Shown: positions 39,308-51,416, numbered from the stretch's first letter. The stretch: DNA of 64,000 nucleotides from Shewanella loihica PV-4 (GCF_000016065.1 NC_009092.1:1364001-1428000); one strand, 5' to 3'. Notes: generated from the letters alone by a model not told the origin. A program made the numbers and translations.

Positions 39308-40375
39308 ATGACCCCACTACATTATTTGTATGGCCAGCCCGAGGCGAGCGCCGACTTAAGAACCTACAACAGCGATTTTATCGTGCAGGAGATCTTGCCA
39401 TTTCTTCCGACGGGTGAGGGCGAGCACCACATGCTGCACATCCGCAAGGAGGGGTTAAACACCGCGGATGTGGCACGCATGCTCTCAAGCTTTGCCGGTG
39501 TGCATCCAAAAGAGGTGACCTTCGCCGGCCAGAAAGACAGACACGCCATCACAGAGCAGTGGTTTGGGGTGCGTATTCCCGGCAAGAGCATGCCAGACTG
39601 GCAGTCGCTCAATAGCGAGCAGCTCACGGTGCTATCAAGCGCCCGTCACGGCAAGAAGCTGCGCACCGGCGCCCTGGCGGGTAACCGCTTCACCCTGACC
39701 CTAAGGGCCGTGTCTGACATGGACGCACTGGTGCGACGCATCGAGCTGATTAAAGCCACAGGCGTGCCTAACTATTTTGGCGAGCAGCGCTTCGGCCATG
39801 ACGGAAAGAACCTGATTTTCGGTCGTCAGATGCTCTCGGGCAAAAAGAAGGTGAAAGACAGAAACAAGCGCAGCATCTATCTCTCGGCGGTGCGCTCGTA
39901 TCTCTTCAACCAGGTAGTGAGTGAGCGGCTTCGCCTACACCAGCTCAAGACACTCGATGGTGACTGTGTGATGTTGGCCGGTAGCAAGAGCTACTTCGTG
40001 GCCAATCCCTGGGATGAATCGCTGTATGGTCGTCTGGCGGAAAACGATATTCAACTCTCGGCGCCCATGTGGGGTCGGGGCCTGGCGCTGAGTGAGGCCG
40101 AGGCGTTAGCCTTCGAGCAGGGCGTTTGTGGTCAGTATCCTGAGGATCTTGCCGGCCTCGAGCAGGCGGGGCTCAATCAGGAGCGCCGCCCGCTGCTTCT
40201 CGCGCCGCAGCAGCTAAGCTATGAGATCCAGGAAGACACCTTAGTGATTAAGTTCGCCCTGCCGGCCGGTAGTTTTGCCACCTCTGTGCTGCGGGAACTG
40301 GTGAATTATCAAGATGTCAAAGAGCGGGAATATCAGGCCAGAAAGGCCGCAGCGAGCGAGCAAGCCCATGATTAA
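39308..40375 (+). CDS. truD: tRNA pseudouridine(13) synthase TruD
   Basis: Isomerises U13 of certain tRNAs (in E. coli tRNA-Glu) to pseudouridine; 355 residues. The family signature [17 protein letters not shown] carries the catalytic Asp. The TRUD insertion domain follows from about residue 155 ([16 protein letters not shown]). The last codons overlap the start of surE by 8 bp, so the two are translationally coupled. Confidence 0.95.
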   Translation: MTPLHYLYGQPEASADLRTYNSDFIVQEILPFLPTGEGEHHMLHIRKEGLNTADVARMLSSFAGVHPKEVTFAGQKDRHAITEQWFGVRIPGKSMPDWQSLNSEQLTVLSSARHGKKLRTGALAGNRFTLTLRAVSDMDALVRRIELIKATGVPNYFGEQRFGHDGKNLIFGRQMLSGKKKVKDRNKRSIYLSAVRSYLFNQVVSERLRLHQLKTLDGDCVMLAGSKSYFVANPWDESLYGRLAENDIQLSAPMWGRGLALSEAEALAFEQGVCGQYPEDLAGLEQAGLNQERRPLLLAPQQLSYEIQEDTLVIKFALPAGSFATSVLRELVNYQDVKEREYQARKAAASEQAHD

Positions 40376-41117
40376 GATATTGGTAAGCAATGACGATGGC
40401 ATCACGGCGCCGGGGATCGCGGCGCTGTCCAATGCCCTGGCGAAGCACTATGAGGTGATGACGGTCGGTCCTGATCGCAACTGTTCGGGTGCCAGTAACT
40501 CGTTAACCTTGACTAACCCTTTGCGAATTAATAAGTTAGATAATGGTTATATTTCCGTCAGTGGTACGCCGACCGATTGCGTGCATCTGGCGATTCGCGA
40601 GTTTTATGCCCATGAACCGGATATCGTGGTTTCTGGCATCAACGCCGGTGCGAACATGGGGGATGATACCCTTTATTCCGGCACGGTTGCGGCGGCGATG
40701 GAGGGGCGTTTTCTGGGCTTGCCGGCGATTGCCATCTCTCTGGTGGGCAGAGAGCTAAAGCACTATGACACGGCGGCTTACTATGCCTGTAAGATAGTGG
40801 CGGGTCTGATCGATAGCCCTATCGCGTCGGATCAGATCTTAAATGTGAATGTGCCGAATTTGCCGCTCGATGAGATTAAGGGCATTAGAGTTACCCGTCT
40901 GGGCGCCAGACATAGAGCTGAAGGCATGGTGCGCATGCAAGACCCTGCCGGACGGGAAATATTCTGGCTCGGCCCACCGGGTGAAGAGCAAGATGCCAGC
41001 GAAGGCACAGATTTTCATGCCGTGGCCAACGGCTATGTGTCGGTGACCCCCTTGACGGTGGACCTGACCGCGTTTGAACAAGTACCAAAGATAAAGCAAT
41101 GGATAGAGCAATTATGA
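40368..41117 (+). CDS. surE: 5'/3'-nucleotidase SurE
   Basis: Metal-dependent nucleotidase (249 residues) active on nucleoside monophosphates and short polyphosphates, linked to stationary-phase survival. I start at ATG 40368 because the protein should begin [11 protein letters not shown]; upstream extension would overlap truD further. Motifs: [11 protein letters not shown] (metal-binding Asp pair), [35 protein letters not shown]. It overlaps truD by 8 bp at the 5' end and pcm by 4 bp at the 3' end. The surE-pcm-nlpD-rpoS order is conserved in enteric bacteria. Confidence 0.96.
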   Translation: MIKILVSNDDGITAPGIAALSNALAKHYEVMTVGPDRNCSGASNSLTLTNPLRINKLDNGYISVSGTPTDCVHLAIREFYAHEPDIVVSGINAGANMGDDTLYSGTVAAAMEGRFLGLPAIAISLVGRELKHYDTAAYYACKIVAGLIDSPIASDQILNVNVPNLPLDEIKGIRVTRLGARHRAEGMVRMQDPAGREIFWLGPPGEEQDASEGTDFHAVANGYVSVTPLTVDLTAFEQVPKIKQWIEQL

Positions 41118-41749
41118 ATGGGGTAGCCACTACGGCGGCATTGAATCTGGCACGTCACCTTCAGGGGGCGGGGATAACTAATGCCGAAGTTTTAGCTGTG
41201 GTGGCGAAAACGCCAAGAGAATTGTTTCTCGATGCGGCCCTAGGCCATAAGGCCTATGAAAATACTGCTCTGCCCATAGGACAGGGGCAAACCATCTCTC
41301 AGCCCTATATCGTGGCGCGTATGACTGAACTTTTGTTAGAGTCGCGTCCTAAAAGGGTGCTGGAGATAGGCACAGGCTCTGGCTATCAGGCGGCTATTTT
41401 GGCGCAATTGGTGGATGAGCTCTGTACGGTAGAGCGAATAAAGAGTTTGCAGATCCAGGCGCGCCAGCGTCTCAAGCGGCTCGATCTGCATAATGTCTCC
41501 TTTAAGTATGGCGACGGCTGGCAGGGCTGGGCCAACAAGGGCCCCTTCGACGCCATCATGGTGACGGCGGCGGCCAGCAGCGTGCCGCAGGCGCTGCTGC
41601 AACAGCTGGCGGACGGTGGCGTGCTGGTGATCCCTGTCGGCGAGGAGACGCAGCAACTGATGCGTGTGGTTCGCATGGGCGATCAATTTCATTCCCAGAC
41701 CATAGAAATGGTGAAGTTTGTGCCTTTGGTCAACGGTGAACTCGCCTAG
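41114..41749 (+). CDS. pcm: Protein-L-isoaspartate O-methyltransferase
   Basis: Repairs isoaspartyl residues in aged proteins using SAM; 211 residues from the chosen start. I chose ATG 41114, which forms an ATGA overlap with the surE stop; an alternative ATG at 41099 would add five residues. SAM-binding motif [18 protein letters not shown] is clear, preceded by [18 protein letters not shown], the substrate loop of PCMT. The conserved [16 protein letters not shown] and GGVLVIPVG follow. It belongs to the surE-pcm-nlpD-rpoS cluster tied to long-term survival. Confidence 0.96.
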   Translation: MNGVATTAALNLARHLQGAGITNAEVLAVVAKTPRELFLDAALGHKAYENTALPIGQGQTISQPYIVARMTELLLESRPKRVLEIGTGSGYQAAILAQLVDELCTVERIKSLQIQARQRLKRLDLHNVSFKYGDGWQGWANKGPFDAIMVTAAASSVPQALLQQLADGGVLVIPVGEETQQLMRVVRMGDQFHSQTIEMVKFVPLVNGELA

Positions 41750-41798
41750 TGGTGGCTGTCATCTGGTGCGCCGACGCTAAGGGAATAGGGGAGCCGCT

Positions 41799-42731
41799 AT
41801 GCTAAGCGCCCCGAGTCGGTTGAGGTTTTGTCAGAAGCCAATAGGCATACTGTGCGCCTTACTGCTCAGCTGTCTGCTGAGCGCCTGTAGTTTTCAGGCC
41901 CATTCTCCCGCTCCCGTGGTGAACGTCAACTCGCCGGTGAAGAAAGCCTATAAAAAGGGAGGCCTCACCTCCGACCACTACAAGGTCAAGCGCGGCGATA
42001 CCCTCTATTCGATCGCCTGGGCGGCCAACAAAGATTTTGCCGAAATTGCCCGATATAACGGGCTTCGCAAGCCCTATACCATCTATCCAGGGCAGGTTTT
42101 AAAGCTTAAATCGACAAACGCTGTTACAAATAGCAAAACCCAGCGTAGCACTCAGGTATCGAGTAAAAAAACGCAACAAAACACAGCTAAAAATCAACCT
42201 AAACAAACAGTTAATTCTAGCCAGCAGGCTGCTGCCAGTAAAACGGCATTGGCGAAAAAATCGCTTGATCGGGGCGATAAATCTGCGTACGCTGTAACAA
42301 CTGGTCAACAAAATGTTAACGGCGTTATCCACAAGCCCAGTAGCACCCTACCCAAGAAGGTCCAGCGCTGGCATTGGCCCGTTAAAGGCAAGTTGATCGG
42401 CACATTCTCTACCAAGGAACAAGGTAATAAAGGGATTAAGATCGCAGGATCCCGAGGCGATCGCATTCAGGCCGCCGCCGATGGGCGAGTGGTGTATGCG
42501 GGAAATGCGCTAAGGGGATACGGCAATTTGGTGATCATTAAGCATAGCGATGACTATCTCAGTGCTTATGCTCATGCCGATAAGATCTTAGTAAAAGAGA
42601 AGCAGTTCGTTACCGCGGGACAAACGGTGGCGAAAATGGGACAAACGGGTACCAATAGGGTGATGCTGCATTTCGAGATACGGTATCACGGCAAATCCGT
42701 CGACCCACTTAAATTTTTGCCTAAATCATAA
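41799..42731 (+). CDS. nlpD: Murein hydrolase activator NlpD
   Basis: Outer-membrane lipoprotein (310 residues) that activates the amidase AmiC at the division site. A lipobox LLSAC (Cys about residue 30) follows a signal peptide. A LysM domain (YKVKRGDTLYSIAWAANKDF) starts near 62. A long Ser/Thr/Gln/Lys-rich linker runs from about 107 to 185. The LytM/M23 domain (about 190-308) is degenerate: the zinc-ligand His of the first motif is missing (TFSTKEQGNKGIKI), as expected for an activator rather than an enzyme. The linker DNA is more AT-rich than its surroundings. In E. coli the main rpoS promoter lies inside nlpD, so this stretch is a candidate location here. Confidence 0.94.
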   Translation: MLSAPSRLRFCQKPIGILCALLLSCLLSACSFQAHSPAPVVNVNSPVKKAYKKGGLTSDHYKVKRGDTLYSIAWAANKDFAEIARYNGLRKPYTIYPGQVLKLKSTNAVTNSKTQRSTQVSSKKTQQNTAKNQPKQTVNSSQQAAASKTALAKKSLDRGDKSAYAVTTGQQNVNGVIHKPSSTLPKKVQRWHWPVKGKLIGTFSTKEQGNKGIKIAGSRGDRIQAAADGRVVYAGNALRGYGNLVIIKHSDDYLSAYAHADKILVKEKQFVTAGQTVAKMGQTGTNRVMLHFEIRYHGKSVDPLKFLPKS

Positions 42732-42808
42732 TTTTATAGGCGCCATTTTGGCAATTGGAGGACAGTAAAGTGCAGTAAATTAGCATGTAAAATTTGGGAG
42801 AGTATATT

Positions 42809-43783
42809 ATGGGTCGTAAACAATCTACCGCCGTGGCGGAGCCCTTAGTGGACTTGTCTAAGAATGAGTCTGATCTATCAGTGACCAACAGCAAGGAGGT
42901 TTTGAAAGACGCAGAACTAGAACAGCAAGTACAAGATGACTTACAAAAGAACTTAGATGCCACTCAGCTGTATTTAAGTGAAATTGGATTTTCCCCCCTA
43001 TTGAGTGCGGAAGAGGAGGTTTATTTCTCACGTAAGGCCCTAAAAGGCTGTGAAAAATCTCGCAACCGTATGATTGAGAGTAATCTCAGACTCGTCGTAA
43101 AAATTGCACGTCGTTATAACAATCGTGGTTTAGCCTTATTGGATCTGATTGAAGAAGGTAACTTAGGTTTGATCCGCGCCGTCGAAAAGTTCGATCCCGA
43201 ACGCGGCTTCCGTTTTTCAACCTATGCCACATGGTGGATCCGCCAGACCATAGAACGTGCCATCATGAACCAAACCCGTACCATTCGCCTGCCTATTCAT
43301 GTGGTGAAGGAGCTCAATGTTTACCTTCGTACCGCCAGGGAACTCGCGCACAAGCTAGATCATGAGCCAACCGCAGAAGAGATCGCCGAGCAGTTAGACC
43401 TGCCAAGTAGCGATGTCAGTAAGATGCTCAAGCTTAACGAGCGTATCACCTCGGTCGATACCCCACTGGGTGGCGACAACGACAAGGCGCTGCTGGATGT
43501 ATTAGCCGATGACGATTGTGTGGGCCCGGATTACAAGGTGCAAGACGACGATATGTCTAAGTCTGTTGTGCGCTGGCTCGACGAACTGAACAGCAAGCAG
43601 AGAGAAGTACTTGCCCGTCGTTTCGGTCTGCTTGGCTATGAGCCATCGACCCTGGAAAATGTCGGTAAAGAGATAGGTCTGACTAGAGAAAGAGTACGCC
43701 AAATTCAGGTGGAAGCCCTGAAGCGGCTTCGAGATCTGCTTAGTGCTCAAGGACTATCGGTAGAAGCTATCTTCAGAGTGTAA
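42809..43783 (+). CDS. rpoS: RNA polymerase sigma factor RpoS (sigma-38)
   Basis: Stationary-phase and general stress sigma factor, 324 residues. I start at ATG 42809, which gives [12 protein letters not shown] with GGGAG eight bases upstream; a TTG at 42794 is within that RBS region. Regions 1.2 to 4.2 are complete: [47 protein letters not shown], the region 2.3-2.4 [17 protein letters not shown], and the C-terminal helix-turn-helix [18 protein letters not shown]. The mRNA is probably also made from within nlpD. A terminator shared with mutS follows. Confidence 0.97.
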   Translation: MGRKQSTAVAEPLVDLSKNESDLSVTNSKEVLKDAELEQQVQDDLQKNLDATQLYLSEIGFSPLLSAEEEVYFSRKALKGCEKSRNRMIESNLRLVVKIARRYNNRGLALLDLIEEGNLGLIRAVEKFDPERGFRFSTYATWWIRQTIERAIMNQTRTIRLPIHVVKELNVYLRTARELAHKLDHEPTAEEIAEQLDLPSSDVSKMLKLNERITSVDTPLGGDNDKALLDVLADDDCVGPDYKVQDDDMSKSVVRWLDELNSKQREVLARRFGLLGYEPSTLENVGKEIGLTRERVRQIQVEALKRLRDLLSAQGLSVEAIFRV

Positions 43784-43954
43784 AAGTGTATCGGGGTGTA
43801 GGCTGAAGGGTTACCGCGGCTTTCTTGTTATCGCCTTTGTGAGCGGTCGGTAGAGACTGAAAGGTGGATAAGCAATGCTAGCGTCTTATGGAGAAACAAG
43901 CGGTGGTTACCTTAAGGTGTAAACCTGTGTCTTGAAGGGCCGACCCCAGAATTA

Positions 43955-43986
43955 AAAAAAGCGCATCCCAAAGGGTGCGCTTTTTT
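43955..43986. terminator. Bidirectional terminator between rpoS and mutS
   Basis: Hairpin GCGCATCCC (43961-43969)/GGGTGCGC (43973-43980) with one bulged base, flanked by seven A on the left and six T on the right. It lies between convergent genes. Confidence 0.9.
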
Positions 43987-44042
43987 GCTGTCTAGATTTT
44001 GTAACTCGCTTTAGCTCTAGCTACTTTTAAGTGCTCAAAAGT

Positions 44043-46610
44043 TTAGCGTAGCTGCTTGAGCTCATAGAGAAGATCCAGCGCCTGTCTCGGCGTCAGGCTG
44101 TCGGGATCTATGGTATCTAACCTGTCCAGCGCCTTTGAGGTCTCCGGCATGGTCATGCTCAGCTGGGCCTGTCTCAGTTCAGGGAGCTCCTCCTCTCTAT
44201 CCCGGCTCTCAAGATGATGCAGCTTGTGCTTGGCTGCCTGCACCACCTTGGCCGGAACACCAGCCAGCGCCGCGACTTGAAGGCCATAACTCTTACTCGC
44301 CGCACCTTCCTGCACCGCGTGCATGAAGGCGATGGTGTCGTCATGCTCTATGGCGTCGAGGTGCACGTTGGCCACATTTTCCATCTGATCCGGCAGCTGG
44401 GTTAGCTCAAAATAGTGGGTGGCAAACAGGGTCATAGATTTTAAGTTCTGCGCCAGATGCTCGGCGGCGGACCAGGCCAGCGACAAGCCATCATAGGTCG
44501 AGGTGCCGCGGCCAATCTCATCCATCAATACCAGGCTCTCGGGCGTCGCGTTATGTAGTATGTTGGCGGTTTCCGTCATCTCCACCATGAAGGTCGAGCG
44601 GCCGGAGGCGAGATCGTCTGCCGCGCCAATACGGGTAAAGATTCGATCCACTGGGCCTATGGCGGCCTTCTGGGCCGGTACGAAGCTACCTATATGGGCC
44701 ATAAGGGTGATCAGAGCCACCTGGCGCATATAGGTCGACTTACCGCCCATGTTAGGGCCGGTAACGATCAGCATGCGCCTTGCCGGGTTGAGGCTGACAG
44801 GGTTGGCGATAAACGGCGTCTGACTGACGCGCTCGACCACTGGGTGTCTTCCCGCCTCGATATGTATGCCGCTCTGGGCCGTGAGTTCCGGTCTGTGATA
44901 ATCGAGCTGCTCGGCGCGCTCGGCAAAGTTGGTGATCACATCAAGCTCCGCTGCCGCGCGGGCGAAGGCCTGTAGCTCGTGCAGGCGCGGCATCAATAGA
45001 TCGAACAGCTCTTCCCACAGCTGTTTCTCCAGCGCCAGCGCCTTGCCCTGACTGGAGAGTACCTTCTCCTCATGCTCTTTAAGCTCGGCGACTATGTAAC
45101 GCTCGGTGTTCTTAAGGGTTTGTCTGCGCTGGTAGCTCATAGGCACCAGATCCGACTCGCGGCGACTCACCTCTATGTAGTAGCCGTGCACCCGGTTGTA
45201 GCCCACCTTCAGAGTCGAGGCGCCGGTGGCTGCCTTCTCCCGGGCTTCCAGCTCGGCGAGGTAGTCGGTCGCGCCCTGGCTGAGTTTGCGCCATTCATCC
45301 AGCTCGTTGTGATAACCCTCTTTGATCACGCCGCCGTCGCGGATCAGCATAGGCGGATTGTCGACGATGGCGCGGCTTAGCAGGGCATGCTCCTCGGGGA
45401 AGTCGCCCAGGTGACTCGATAGCGCCTTGAGGTGAGGGCTGTTGCAGTCTGCCAGCTGCTGCTGTATCTCGGGCAGCAGGGCCAGGGCCTGACGCAGACG
45501 GGCAAAGTCACGCGGGCGGGCACTACGAATGGCCAGACGCGCCGTGATACGTTCTATGTCGCCGAGGGCTTTTAGCTGTTCATGCAGGCTCTCGTGATAG
45601 CCGTTGTCCAGCAGCTCGTCTATGGCATCATGACGGGCGCGGATGATGTTGTGGTTGCGCAGCGGCTCGTGGATCCAGCGCTGCAACATACGGCTGCCCA
45701 TGGGAGTTGCCGTGTTATCCAGTACCGAGGCCAGGGTGTTGTCGCTACCGCCTTGCAGGTTGCGGGTCAGCTCCAGATTCTTACGGGTGGCCGCATCCAG
45801 CACTATGCTGTCGCACTGATTGAAGCGGGTGATGGCGTTGATATGGGGCAGGGCGGTACGCTGGGTATCTTTCACATACTGGATAAGACAGCCGGCCGCC
45901 TGTAGCGATAACCTGACTTCCCCCAGGCCAAAGCCGTAGAGATCTTTGGTGCCGAACTGTTCCAGCAGTAGCTTGTAGCTGGTGTCGTAGTCGAACTCCC
46001 ACTCGGGACGGCGACGCTTACCCGACAGCGAGGCGATCAAAGCCGGCTCGCTGAAATCTTCGCTGTAGAGCAGCTCCGCTGGATTGGTGCGTTGCAGCTC
46101 GGCTTCAAGCGCCTCTTTGCTGGCAAGTTCGGTGACCACGAAGCGCCCGGATGAGACATCCAGGGTCGCGTAACCAAAACCCACCTTGCCGTGATAGACG
46201 GCGGCCAGCAGGTTGTCCTGCCGCTCCTGCAGCAGGGCCTCATCTGTAAGCGTACCCGGGGTGACGATGCGAACAATCTTACGTTCTACCGGCCCCTTGG
46301 TCGTGGCGGGATCGCCTATCTGCTCGCAGATCGCCACAGATACCCTGAGCTGCACAAGCTTAGCAAGATAGCCTTCTACCGCATGGTAGGGGATGCCTGC
46401 CATGGGGATAGGATCGCCGCCACTCTTGCCGCGAGCGGTCAGGGAGATCCCCAGCAGCTCTGAGGCCCGCTTAGCATCGTCGTAGAAGAGCTCGTAAAAA
46501 TCTCCCATACGATAAAAAAGCAACATATCGGGTGTTTCGGCTTTCAGCGTCAGATATTGACGCATCATGGGGGTGTGCTTTTCAAGATATTGAGTATCGA
46601 CGGCGTTCAT
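44043..46610 (-). CDS. mutS: DNA mismatch repair protein MutS
   Basis: Mismatch-recognition ATPase of 855 residues, standard length. The N-terminal mismatch-binding motif [15 protein letters not shown] contains the Phe-x-Glu that wedges at the mispair. Connector, lever and clamp domains follow. The C-terminal ATPase has Walker [15 protein letters not shown] near residue 615, the signature [14 protein letters not shown] and Walker [18 protein letters not shown]. The MutS C-terminal tail with the tetramerisation region ends at [10 protein letters not shown]. It is divergent from recA and convergent with rpoS, the same order as in many gammaproteobacteria. Confidence 0.97.
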   Translation of the reverse strand: MNAVDTQYLEKHTPMMRQYLTLKAETPDMLLFYRMGDFYELFYDDAKRASELLGISLTARGKSGGDPIPMAGIPYHAVEGYLAKLVQLRVSVAICEQIGDPATTKGPVERKIVRIVTPGTLTDEALLQERQDNLLAAVYHGKVGFGYATLDVSSGRFVVTELASKEALEAELQRTNPAELLYSEDFSEPALIASLSGKRRRPEWEFDYDTSYKLLLEQFGTKDLYGFGLGEVRLSLQAAGCLIQYVKDTQRTALPHINAITRFNQCDSIVLDAATRKNLELTRNLQGGSDNTLASVLDNTATPMGSRMLQRWIHEPLRNHNIIRARHDAIDELLDNGYHESLHEQLKALGDIERITARLAIRSARPRDFARLRQALALLPEIQQQLADCNSPHLKALSSHLGDFPEEHALLSRAIVDNPPMLIRDGGVIKEGYHNELDEWRKLSQGATDYLAELEAREKAATGASTLKVGYNRVHGYYIEVSRRESDLVPMSYQRRQTLKNTERYIVAELKEHEEKVLSSQGKALALEKQLWEELFDLLMPRLHELQAFARAAAELDVITNFAERAEQLDYHRPELTAQSGIHIEAGRHPVVERVSQTPFIANPVSLNPARRMLIVTGPNMGGKSTYMRQVALITLMAHIGSFVPAQKAAIGPVDRIFTRIGAADDLASGRSTFMVEMTETANILHNATPESLVLMDEIGRGTSTYDGLSLAWSAAEHLAQNLKSMTLFATHYFELTQLPDQMENVANVHLDAIEHDDTIAFMHAVQEGAASKSYGLQVAALAGVPAKVVQAAKHKLHHLESRDREEELPELRQAQLSMTMPETSKALDRLDTIDPDSLTPRQALDLLYELKQLR

Positions 46611-46809
46611 GAATTAACCAAGGTATCCTGCTACAAAAATGTCTGTCATAGCCCTGCGGCCAGCACAGAATGAATGGCCACAATACTAACAATAAATTGA
46701 CGGTGGTTGCGCATTTATCCTGCCTGTTTGGATAAATTTAGTGCTAATGCGCCCGGGAAAATTTGACCGGCTTTGGTTAAGGCCGGATAAAAATAATCGC
46801 ATACAGTAC
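46611..46809. other. mutS-recA divergent intergenic region (mutS side)
   Basis: No gene. Small inverted repeats are visible (for example CCGGC/GCCGG near 46769-46789) but no strong minus-strand mutS promoter stands out. The recA promoter starts at 46810. Confidence 0.5.
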
Positions 46810-46837
46810 TTGATACTGTATGATTGTACAGTATACT
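46810..46837 (+). promoter_or_regulatory. recA promoter with embedded LexA box
   Basis: The -35 TTGATA (46810-46815) and -10 TATACT (46832-46837) are 16 bp apart. A LexA box CTGTATGATTGTACAG (46816-46831) exactly fills the spacer. This is the layout of the E. coli recA promoter, so SOS control is certain in outline. Confidence 0.93.
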
Positions 46838-46940
46838 AGGTTGCATATTGAGACAGCCTAAAGCGATGCAGAAACGGTCTGCGGGCTTTAACTTAACGGA
46901 TACCCCACAGCGCAGCGTCTGTGATTGAGAGGAAAGCAGA

Positions 46941-48002
46941 ATGAAGATTGATGCGAATAAAGAGAAAGCCCTGAGCGCGGTCCTTGGCCAGATTGAGAAG
47001 CAGTTTGGTAAAGGCTCTATCATGAAGCTAGGTGAAAACCGCTCTATGGATGTTGAGACTATCTCAACGGGTTCTCTGTCGCTTGACGTTGCATTGGGTG
47101 CAGGCGGTCTGCCACTGGGTCGTATCGTTGAGATCTATGGTCCTGAATCTTCGGGTAAGACCACCCTGACACTGGAAGTGATTGCAGCTGCCCAGCGTGA
47201 AGGTAAGGTTTGTGCCTTCATCGATGCCGAGCACGCGCTGGATCCTATCTATGCACAAAAACTCGGTGTGGATATCGATAACCTGCTGTGTTCTCAGCCA
47301 GATACCGGTGAGCAGGCGCTTGAGATCTGTGATGCTCTGACTCGCTCTGGTGCCGTCGACGTGATCATCGTCGACTCGGTTGCTGCCCTGACGCCTAAGG
47401 CGGAAATTGAGGGGGAGATCGGTGATTCTCACATGGGTCTTGCGGCGCGTATGATGAGTCAGGCGATGCGTAAGCTAGCGGGTAACCTGAAGCAATCTAA
47501 CACCTTGCTGATCTTCATCAACCAGATCCGTATGAAGATAGGCGTGATGTTCGGTAACCCTGAGACCACTACCGGTGGTAACGCGCTTAAGTTCTACGCT
47601 TCTGTTCGTCTGGATATTCGCCGCACCGGCGCCATCAAGGATCGTGAAGAGGTCATTGGTAACGAGACTCGCGTTAAGGTGGTGAAGAACAAGATTGCTG
47701 CGCCATTCAAACAGGCAGAGTTTCAGATCCTTTATGGTGAAGGTATTAACCGTACCGGTGAGTTGGTAGACCTTGGCGTGATGCACAAGCTGATTGAAAA
47801 GTCAGGCGCTTGGTACAGCTACAAGGGTGACAAGATTGGCCAGGGCCGTGCCAATGCCGGTAAATACCTGGTAGAGAACCCTGAAATTGGCGCCGAAATC
47901 GACCAGGCGTTACGCGCCATGTTGCTGGGCGGTGGTCAAGCGGTGGCTCAGTCGGCCACAGGCGATGAGAACGTCGACCTGGAAACCGGTGAAGTATTTT
48001 AA
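46941..48002 (+). CDS. recA: Recombinase RecA
   Basis: Strand-exchange ATPase and SOS co-protease, 353 residues. It begins with the N-terminal [22 protein letters not shown] helix. Walker [11 protein letters not shown] lies near residue 66, and Walker B is in [12 protein letters not shown]. Loop L1 follows ([26 protein letters not shown]), then L2 ([20 protein letters not shown]). The C-terminal tail is acidic ([13 protein letters not shown]). A LexA-controlled promoter lies about 100 bp upstream. recX follows 79 bp downstream, as usual. Confidence 0.98.
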   Translation: MKIDANKEKALSAVLGQIEKQFGKGSIMKLGENRSMDVETISTGSLSLDVALGAGGLPLGRIVEIYGPESSGKTTLTLEVIAAAQREGKVCAFIDAEHALDPIYAQKLGVDIDNLLCSQPDTGEQALEICDALTRSGAVDVIIVDSVAALTPKAEIEGEIGDSHMGLAARMMSQAMRKLAGNLKQSNTLLIFINQIRMKIGVMFGNPETTTGGNALKFYASVRLDIRRTGAIKDREEVIGNETRVKVVKNKIAAPFKQAEFQILYGEGINRTGELVDLGVMHKLIEKSGAWYSYKGDKIGQGRANAGKYLVENPEIGAEIDQALRAMLLGGGQAVAQSATGDENVDLETGEVF

Positions 48003-48081
48003 GCTCGCCGAGTCAACTAAGCCTTGCCTTAAGACTCTGGCTTTGTAATGACAATGATTTTGTTATGACTATGGTTTCTCA

Positions 48082-48534
48082 ATGACTATGTCGGCGATGC
48101 AAGTCGCGGTGGGCCTCCTGGCCCGCCGCGATTATTCCCGCTATCAGATAAAGAGTAAGCTGAGCCAGAAAGGCTTTCTGGACGGCGAGATAGAGGCTGT
48201 CCTTGGTCAATGTGAAAGCCAGGGATATCTCGATGATGCCAGGTTTGCCGGGCTCTTGTTACGCTCTCATATCGCTAAAGGCCATGGCCAGAACAAGATA
48301 CGTCAATCTATGTCCCAGAAGGGGCTGACCAAAGAGATTATCGAGTCTAGCCTCAATCAGAGTGACTGCGACTGGTTCGAACTGGCGAGACAGAAGGCTG
48401 CTAAGAAATATGCCACTAGCGGCCCCATTCAAGATCAGAAAGAGCGCGCCAAACGAGTGCGTTATCTTCTCTCCCAAGGCTTTGGCTTCGATCAGGTTGC
48501 CTATGCTTTAGAGGTCGATCCAGACTTCGACTAA
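48082..48534 (+). CDS. recX: Regulatory protein RecX
   Basis: Small helical protein (150 residues) that binds RecA filaments and blocks their extension. It has the three-helix repeat pattern of the family: ALLARRDYSRYQIKSKL-type N-terminus, then CESQGYLDDARFAGLLLRSHIAKGHGQNKIRQSM and the third repeat KRVRYLLSQGFGFDQVAYAL. Position directly downstream of recA supports the call. The start could be ATG 48082 or 48088; neither has a clear RBS. Expression is probably by read-through from the recA promoter. Confidence 0.9.
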   Translation: MTMSAMQVAVGLLARRDYSRYQIKSKLSQKGFLDGEIEAVLGQCESQGYLDDARFAGLLLRSHIAKGHGQNKIRQSMSQKGLTKEIIESSLNQSDCDWFELARQKAAKKYATSGPIQDQKERAKRVRYLLSQGFGFDQVAYALEVDPDFD

Positions 48535-48778
48535 TATCCTCATCCTTACCAGGACCAATACTGGGCTCTAGTCCACTATCCTGATTTCCCTTTATCTCCT
48601 TTCGCGCGCTACCGCTAAAAGACCCAATGGAAACTTAGGCTTTTTACGCTTTCTTTGGGGATCCTCGGCTAAACCTCTGGTTGTTCATCTATAGACTGCT
48701 TATAATGCTGGGCTAACTGAGCATCGTCGGTGAGCCTTTTGCTTTCATCGCTAAAATAATCAAATTCAGGATGATTTC

Positions 48779-51403
48779 ATGTATCAAACCACTGCAGCGC
48801 TGAGAAGTGCTTTCTTGGAGTTTTTCCGCAGAAACGGTCACCAGGTTGTGGACAGCAGTTCACTGGTACCTGGCAATGATCCCACCTTGCTATTTACCAA
48901 CGCAGGGATGAACCAATTTAAAGATGTTTTCCTTGGGGAAGACAAGCGCGACTACAGCCGCGCCACTACGGCACAACGCTGCGTGCGCGCCGGTGGTAAG
49001 CACAACGACCTGGATAATGTCGGTTACACCGCACGTCATCACACCTTCTTCGAAATGCTGGGTAACTTCAGCTTCGGTGATTATTTCAAGCAAGATGCGA
49101 TTCGCTTCGCCTGGACCTTCCTGACCGAAGAACTCAAGCTGCCAAAAGAGCGCCTGTGTGTCACCGTCTATGAGACAGACGATGAAGCCTTCGAGATCTG
49201 GAACAAAGAGATTGGCGTCGCGGCCGAGAACATTATCCGCATCGGCGATAACAAGGGGGCGGCATACGCCTCAGATAACTTCTGGCAGATGGGCGATACC
49301 GGTCCTTGTGGCCCTTGTACCGAGATCTTCTACGATCACGGCGAGCACATCTGGGGCGGCCGTCCCGGCACGCCGGAAGAAGATGGTGACCGCTTCATCG
49401 AGATCTGGAACATAGTCTTCATGCAGTATAACCGTCAAGCCGACGGCACCATGGATCCACTGCCTAAGCCTTCTGTCGATACCGGTATGGGCATCGAGCG
49501 TATCGCCGCTATCATGCAGGGTGTGCACTCAAACTATGAGATCGATATCTTCCAGTCACTGATCAAGAAGACCGCCGAGATCCTGGGCGTGACCGATCTG
49601 GAGAACAAGTCGCTGCGCGTAGTCGCCGACCATATCCGTTCTTGCGCCTTCTTGGTGGCCGATGGTGTGATGCCATCAAACGAGGGCCGTGGTTACGTAT
49701 TGCGCCGCATCATCCGCCGCGCCGTGCGTCATGGTAATAAGCTAGGTGCTACCGAGGCCTTCTTCTACAAGCTGGTTCCTACACTGATTGAAGTGATGGG
49801 CGATGCGGCTAAAGAGCTGGTGGCGACCCAGGCGATCGTCGAAAAGGCGCTTAAGGCGGAAGAGGAGCAGTTTGCCCGTACTCTGGAGCGTGGTCTTGGT
49901 ATTCTCGATAATGCCCTGAGCCAGCTAGAGGGTAAGGAGCTTGACGGTGAGACCGCCTTTAAGCTGTACGACACCTATGGCTTCCCGGTTGATCTGACGG
50001 CTGACGTCTGCCGAGAGCGTGATATCACGGTCGATGAAGCCGGCTTCGAAGCGGCCATGGCCGAGCAGCGCAGCCGCGCCCAGGCGGCGGGTCAGTTCGA
50101 TACCGATTACAACGATAGCCTGAAGATCGACGCCGAAACCGAGTTTTGCGGTTATAGCGACCTTAATGGCGAAGCCAAGGTCATCGGCCTCTATGTCGAT
50201 GGTCAGGCGGTCGACGCGCTAGCCGAAGGCGACCAAGGTGTGGTGGTGCTCGATAGCACGCCTTTCTACGGCGAATCTGGTGGCCAATGTGGCGACAAGG
50301 GCCTGCTGAGCGCAGAAGGTGTCGAGTTCGAGGTGAAGGACACGCAAAAATATGGTCAGGCAATGGGCCATATCGGCCTGGTCAAGGCCGGCAGTATCGC
50401 TATGGGTCAAACCCTTAACGCGGCAGTGGATAAGAAGCTCAGACATCGCACCGAGCTGAACCACTCTGTGACTCACTTGCTACACGCCGCGCTGCGTCAG
50501 GTGCTGGGTACTCACGTGAGCCAGAAGGGTTCTCTGGTTGAGCCTGAGCGTCTGCGTTTCGACTTCTCTCACTTCGAGGCAGTTAAGCGTGAAGAGCTTA
50601 AGCAGGTCGAAGATCTGGTTAACACTCAGATCCGTCGTAACCACGAGCTGAAGGCCGAGGTGATGGATATCGACCAGGCGAAAGAGAAAGGCGCCATGGC
50701 TTTGTTTGGTGAGAAATATGACTCACAGGTTCGCGTGGTGACCATGGGTGACTTCTCTATCGAGCTGTGTGGTGGTACTCACGTAGGCCGCACAGGCGAT
50801 ATCGGTCTGTTTAAGATCACCTCTGAAGGCGGTATCGCAGCCGGCATCCGTCGTATCGAGGCGGTCACAGGTGCGGCAGCAATCGCCTATGTGGGTGAGC
50901 AGCAGGCGCAGCTTGAACAAGCCGCCTCGCTACTTAAAGGCGACAGCGCCTCGGTAGTGGCTAAGCTCAAAGCCCAGCTGGATAAGACTAAGCAGCTTGA
51001 GAAAGAGCTGTCTCAGCTTAAAGACAAGCTCGCGGCTGCGACCAGCGCTGATCTGGCCGGGGAGGCTCAGGAGCTTGCTGGCGTTAAGGTACTGGTTAAG
51101 CTGCTCGAAGGTGTCGAGGCCGGCGCGCTGCGTGGCCTGCAGGATGAGCTTAAGCAGAAGCTGCAATCTGGCATTGTGGTGCTTGGCATCGCAGGGGACG
51201 CCAAGGTGAACCTGATTGCCGGCGTCACCAAAGACTTGACCGGTAAGGTCAAGGCCGGTGAGCTAGTGGCTATGGTGGCTGCTCAGGTGGGCGGTAAGGG
51301 CGGTGGACGCCCAGACATGGCCCAGGCCGGTGGCAGCGAGCCCGAGAAGTTAGCAGGTGCCCTGGATTCTGTTATCCCTTGGTTGTCAGAACGTTTGGCC
51401 TAA
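48779..51403 (+). CDS. alaS: Alanine-tRNA ligase
   Basis: Class II aminoacyl-tRNA synthetase (874 residues) that charges tRNA-Ala and edits mischarged Ser and Gly. The N-terminal catalytic core shows [15 protein letters not shown] (motif 1 region), [26 protein letters not shown] (motif 2) and [32 protein letters not shown] (motif 3). The editing domain has the metal-site [11 protein letters not shown] and the CGGTHV pair near residue 665. The C-Ala domain at the end has [15 protein letters not shown]. It lies between recX and csrA, as in E. coli. Confidence 0.98.
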   Translation: MYQTTAALRSAFLEFFRRNGHQVVDSSSLVPGNDPTLLFTNAGMNQFKDVFLGEDKRDYSRATTAQRCVRAGGKHNDLDNVGYTARHHTFFEMLGNFSFGDYFKQDAIRFAWTFLTEELKLPKERLCVTVYETDDEAFEIWNKEIGVAAENIIRIGDNKGAAYASDNFWQMGDTGPCGPCTEIFYDHGEHIWGGRPGTPEEDGDRFIEIWNIVFMQYNRQADGTMDPLPKPSVDTGMGIERIAAIMQGVHSNYEIDIFQSLIKKTAEILGVTDLENKSLRVVADHIRSCAFLVADGVMPSNEGRGYVLRRIIRRAVRHGNKLGATEAFFYKLVPTLIEVMGDAAKELVATQAIVEKALKAEEEQFARTLERGLGILDNALSQLEGKELDGETAFKLYDTYGFPVDLTADVCRERDITVDEAGFEAAMAEQRSRAQAAGQFDTDYNDSLKIDAETEFCGYSDLNGEAKVIGLYVDGQAVDALAEGDQGVVVLDSTPFYGESGGQCGDKGLLSAEGVEFEVKDTQKYGQAMGHIGLVKAGSIAMGQTLNAAVDKKLRHRTELNHSVTHLLHAALRQVLGTHVSQKGSLVEPERLRFDFSHFEAVKREELKQVEDLVNTQIRRNHELKAEVMDIDQAKEKGAMALFGEKYDSQVRVVTMGDFSIELCGGTHVGRTGDIGLFKITSEGGIAAGIRRIEAVTGAAAIAYVGEQQAQLEQAASLLKGDSASVVAKLKAQLDKTKQLEKELSQLKDKLAAATSADLAGEAQELAGVKVLVKLLEGVEAGALRGLQDELKQKLQSGIVVLGIAGDAKVNLIAGVTKDLTGKVKAGELVAMVAAQVGGKGGGRPDMAQAGGSEPEKLAGALDSVIPWLSERLA

Positions 51404-51416
51404 GTTGCCTCAATAG

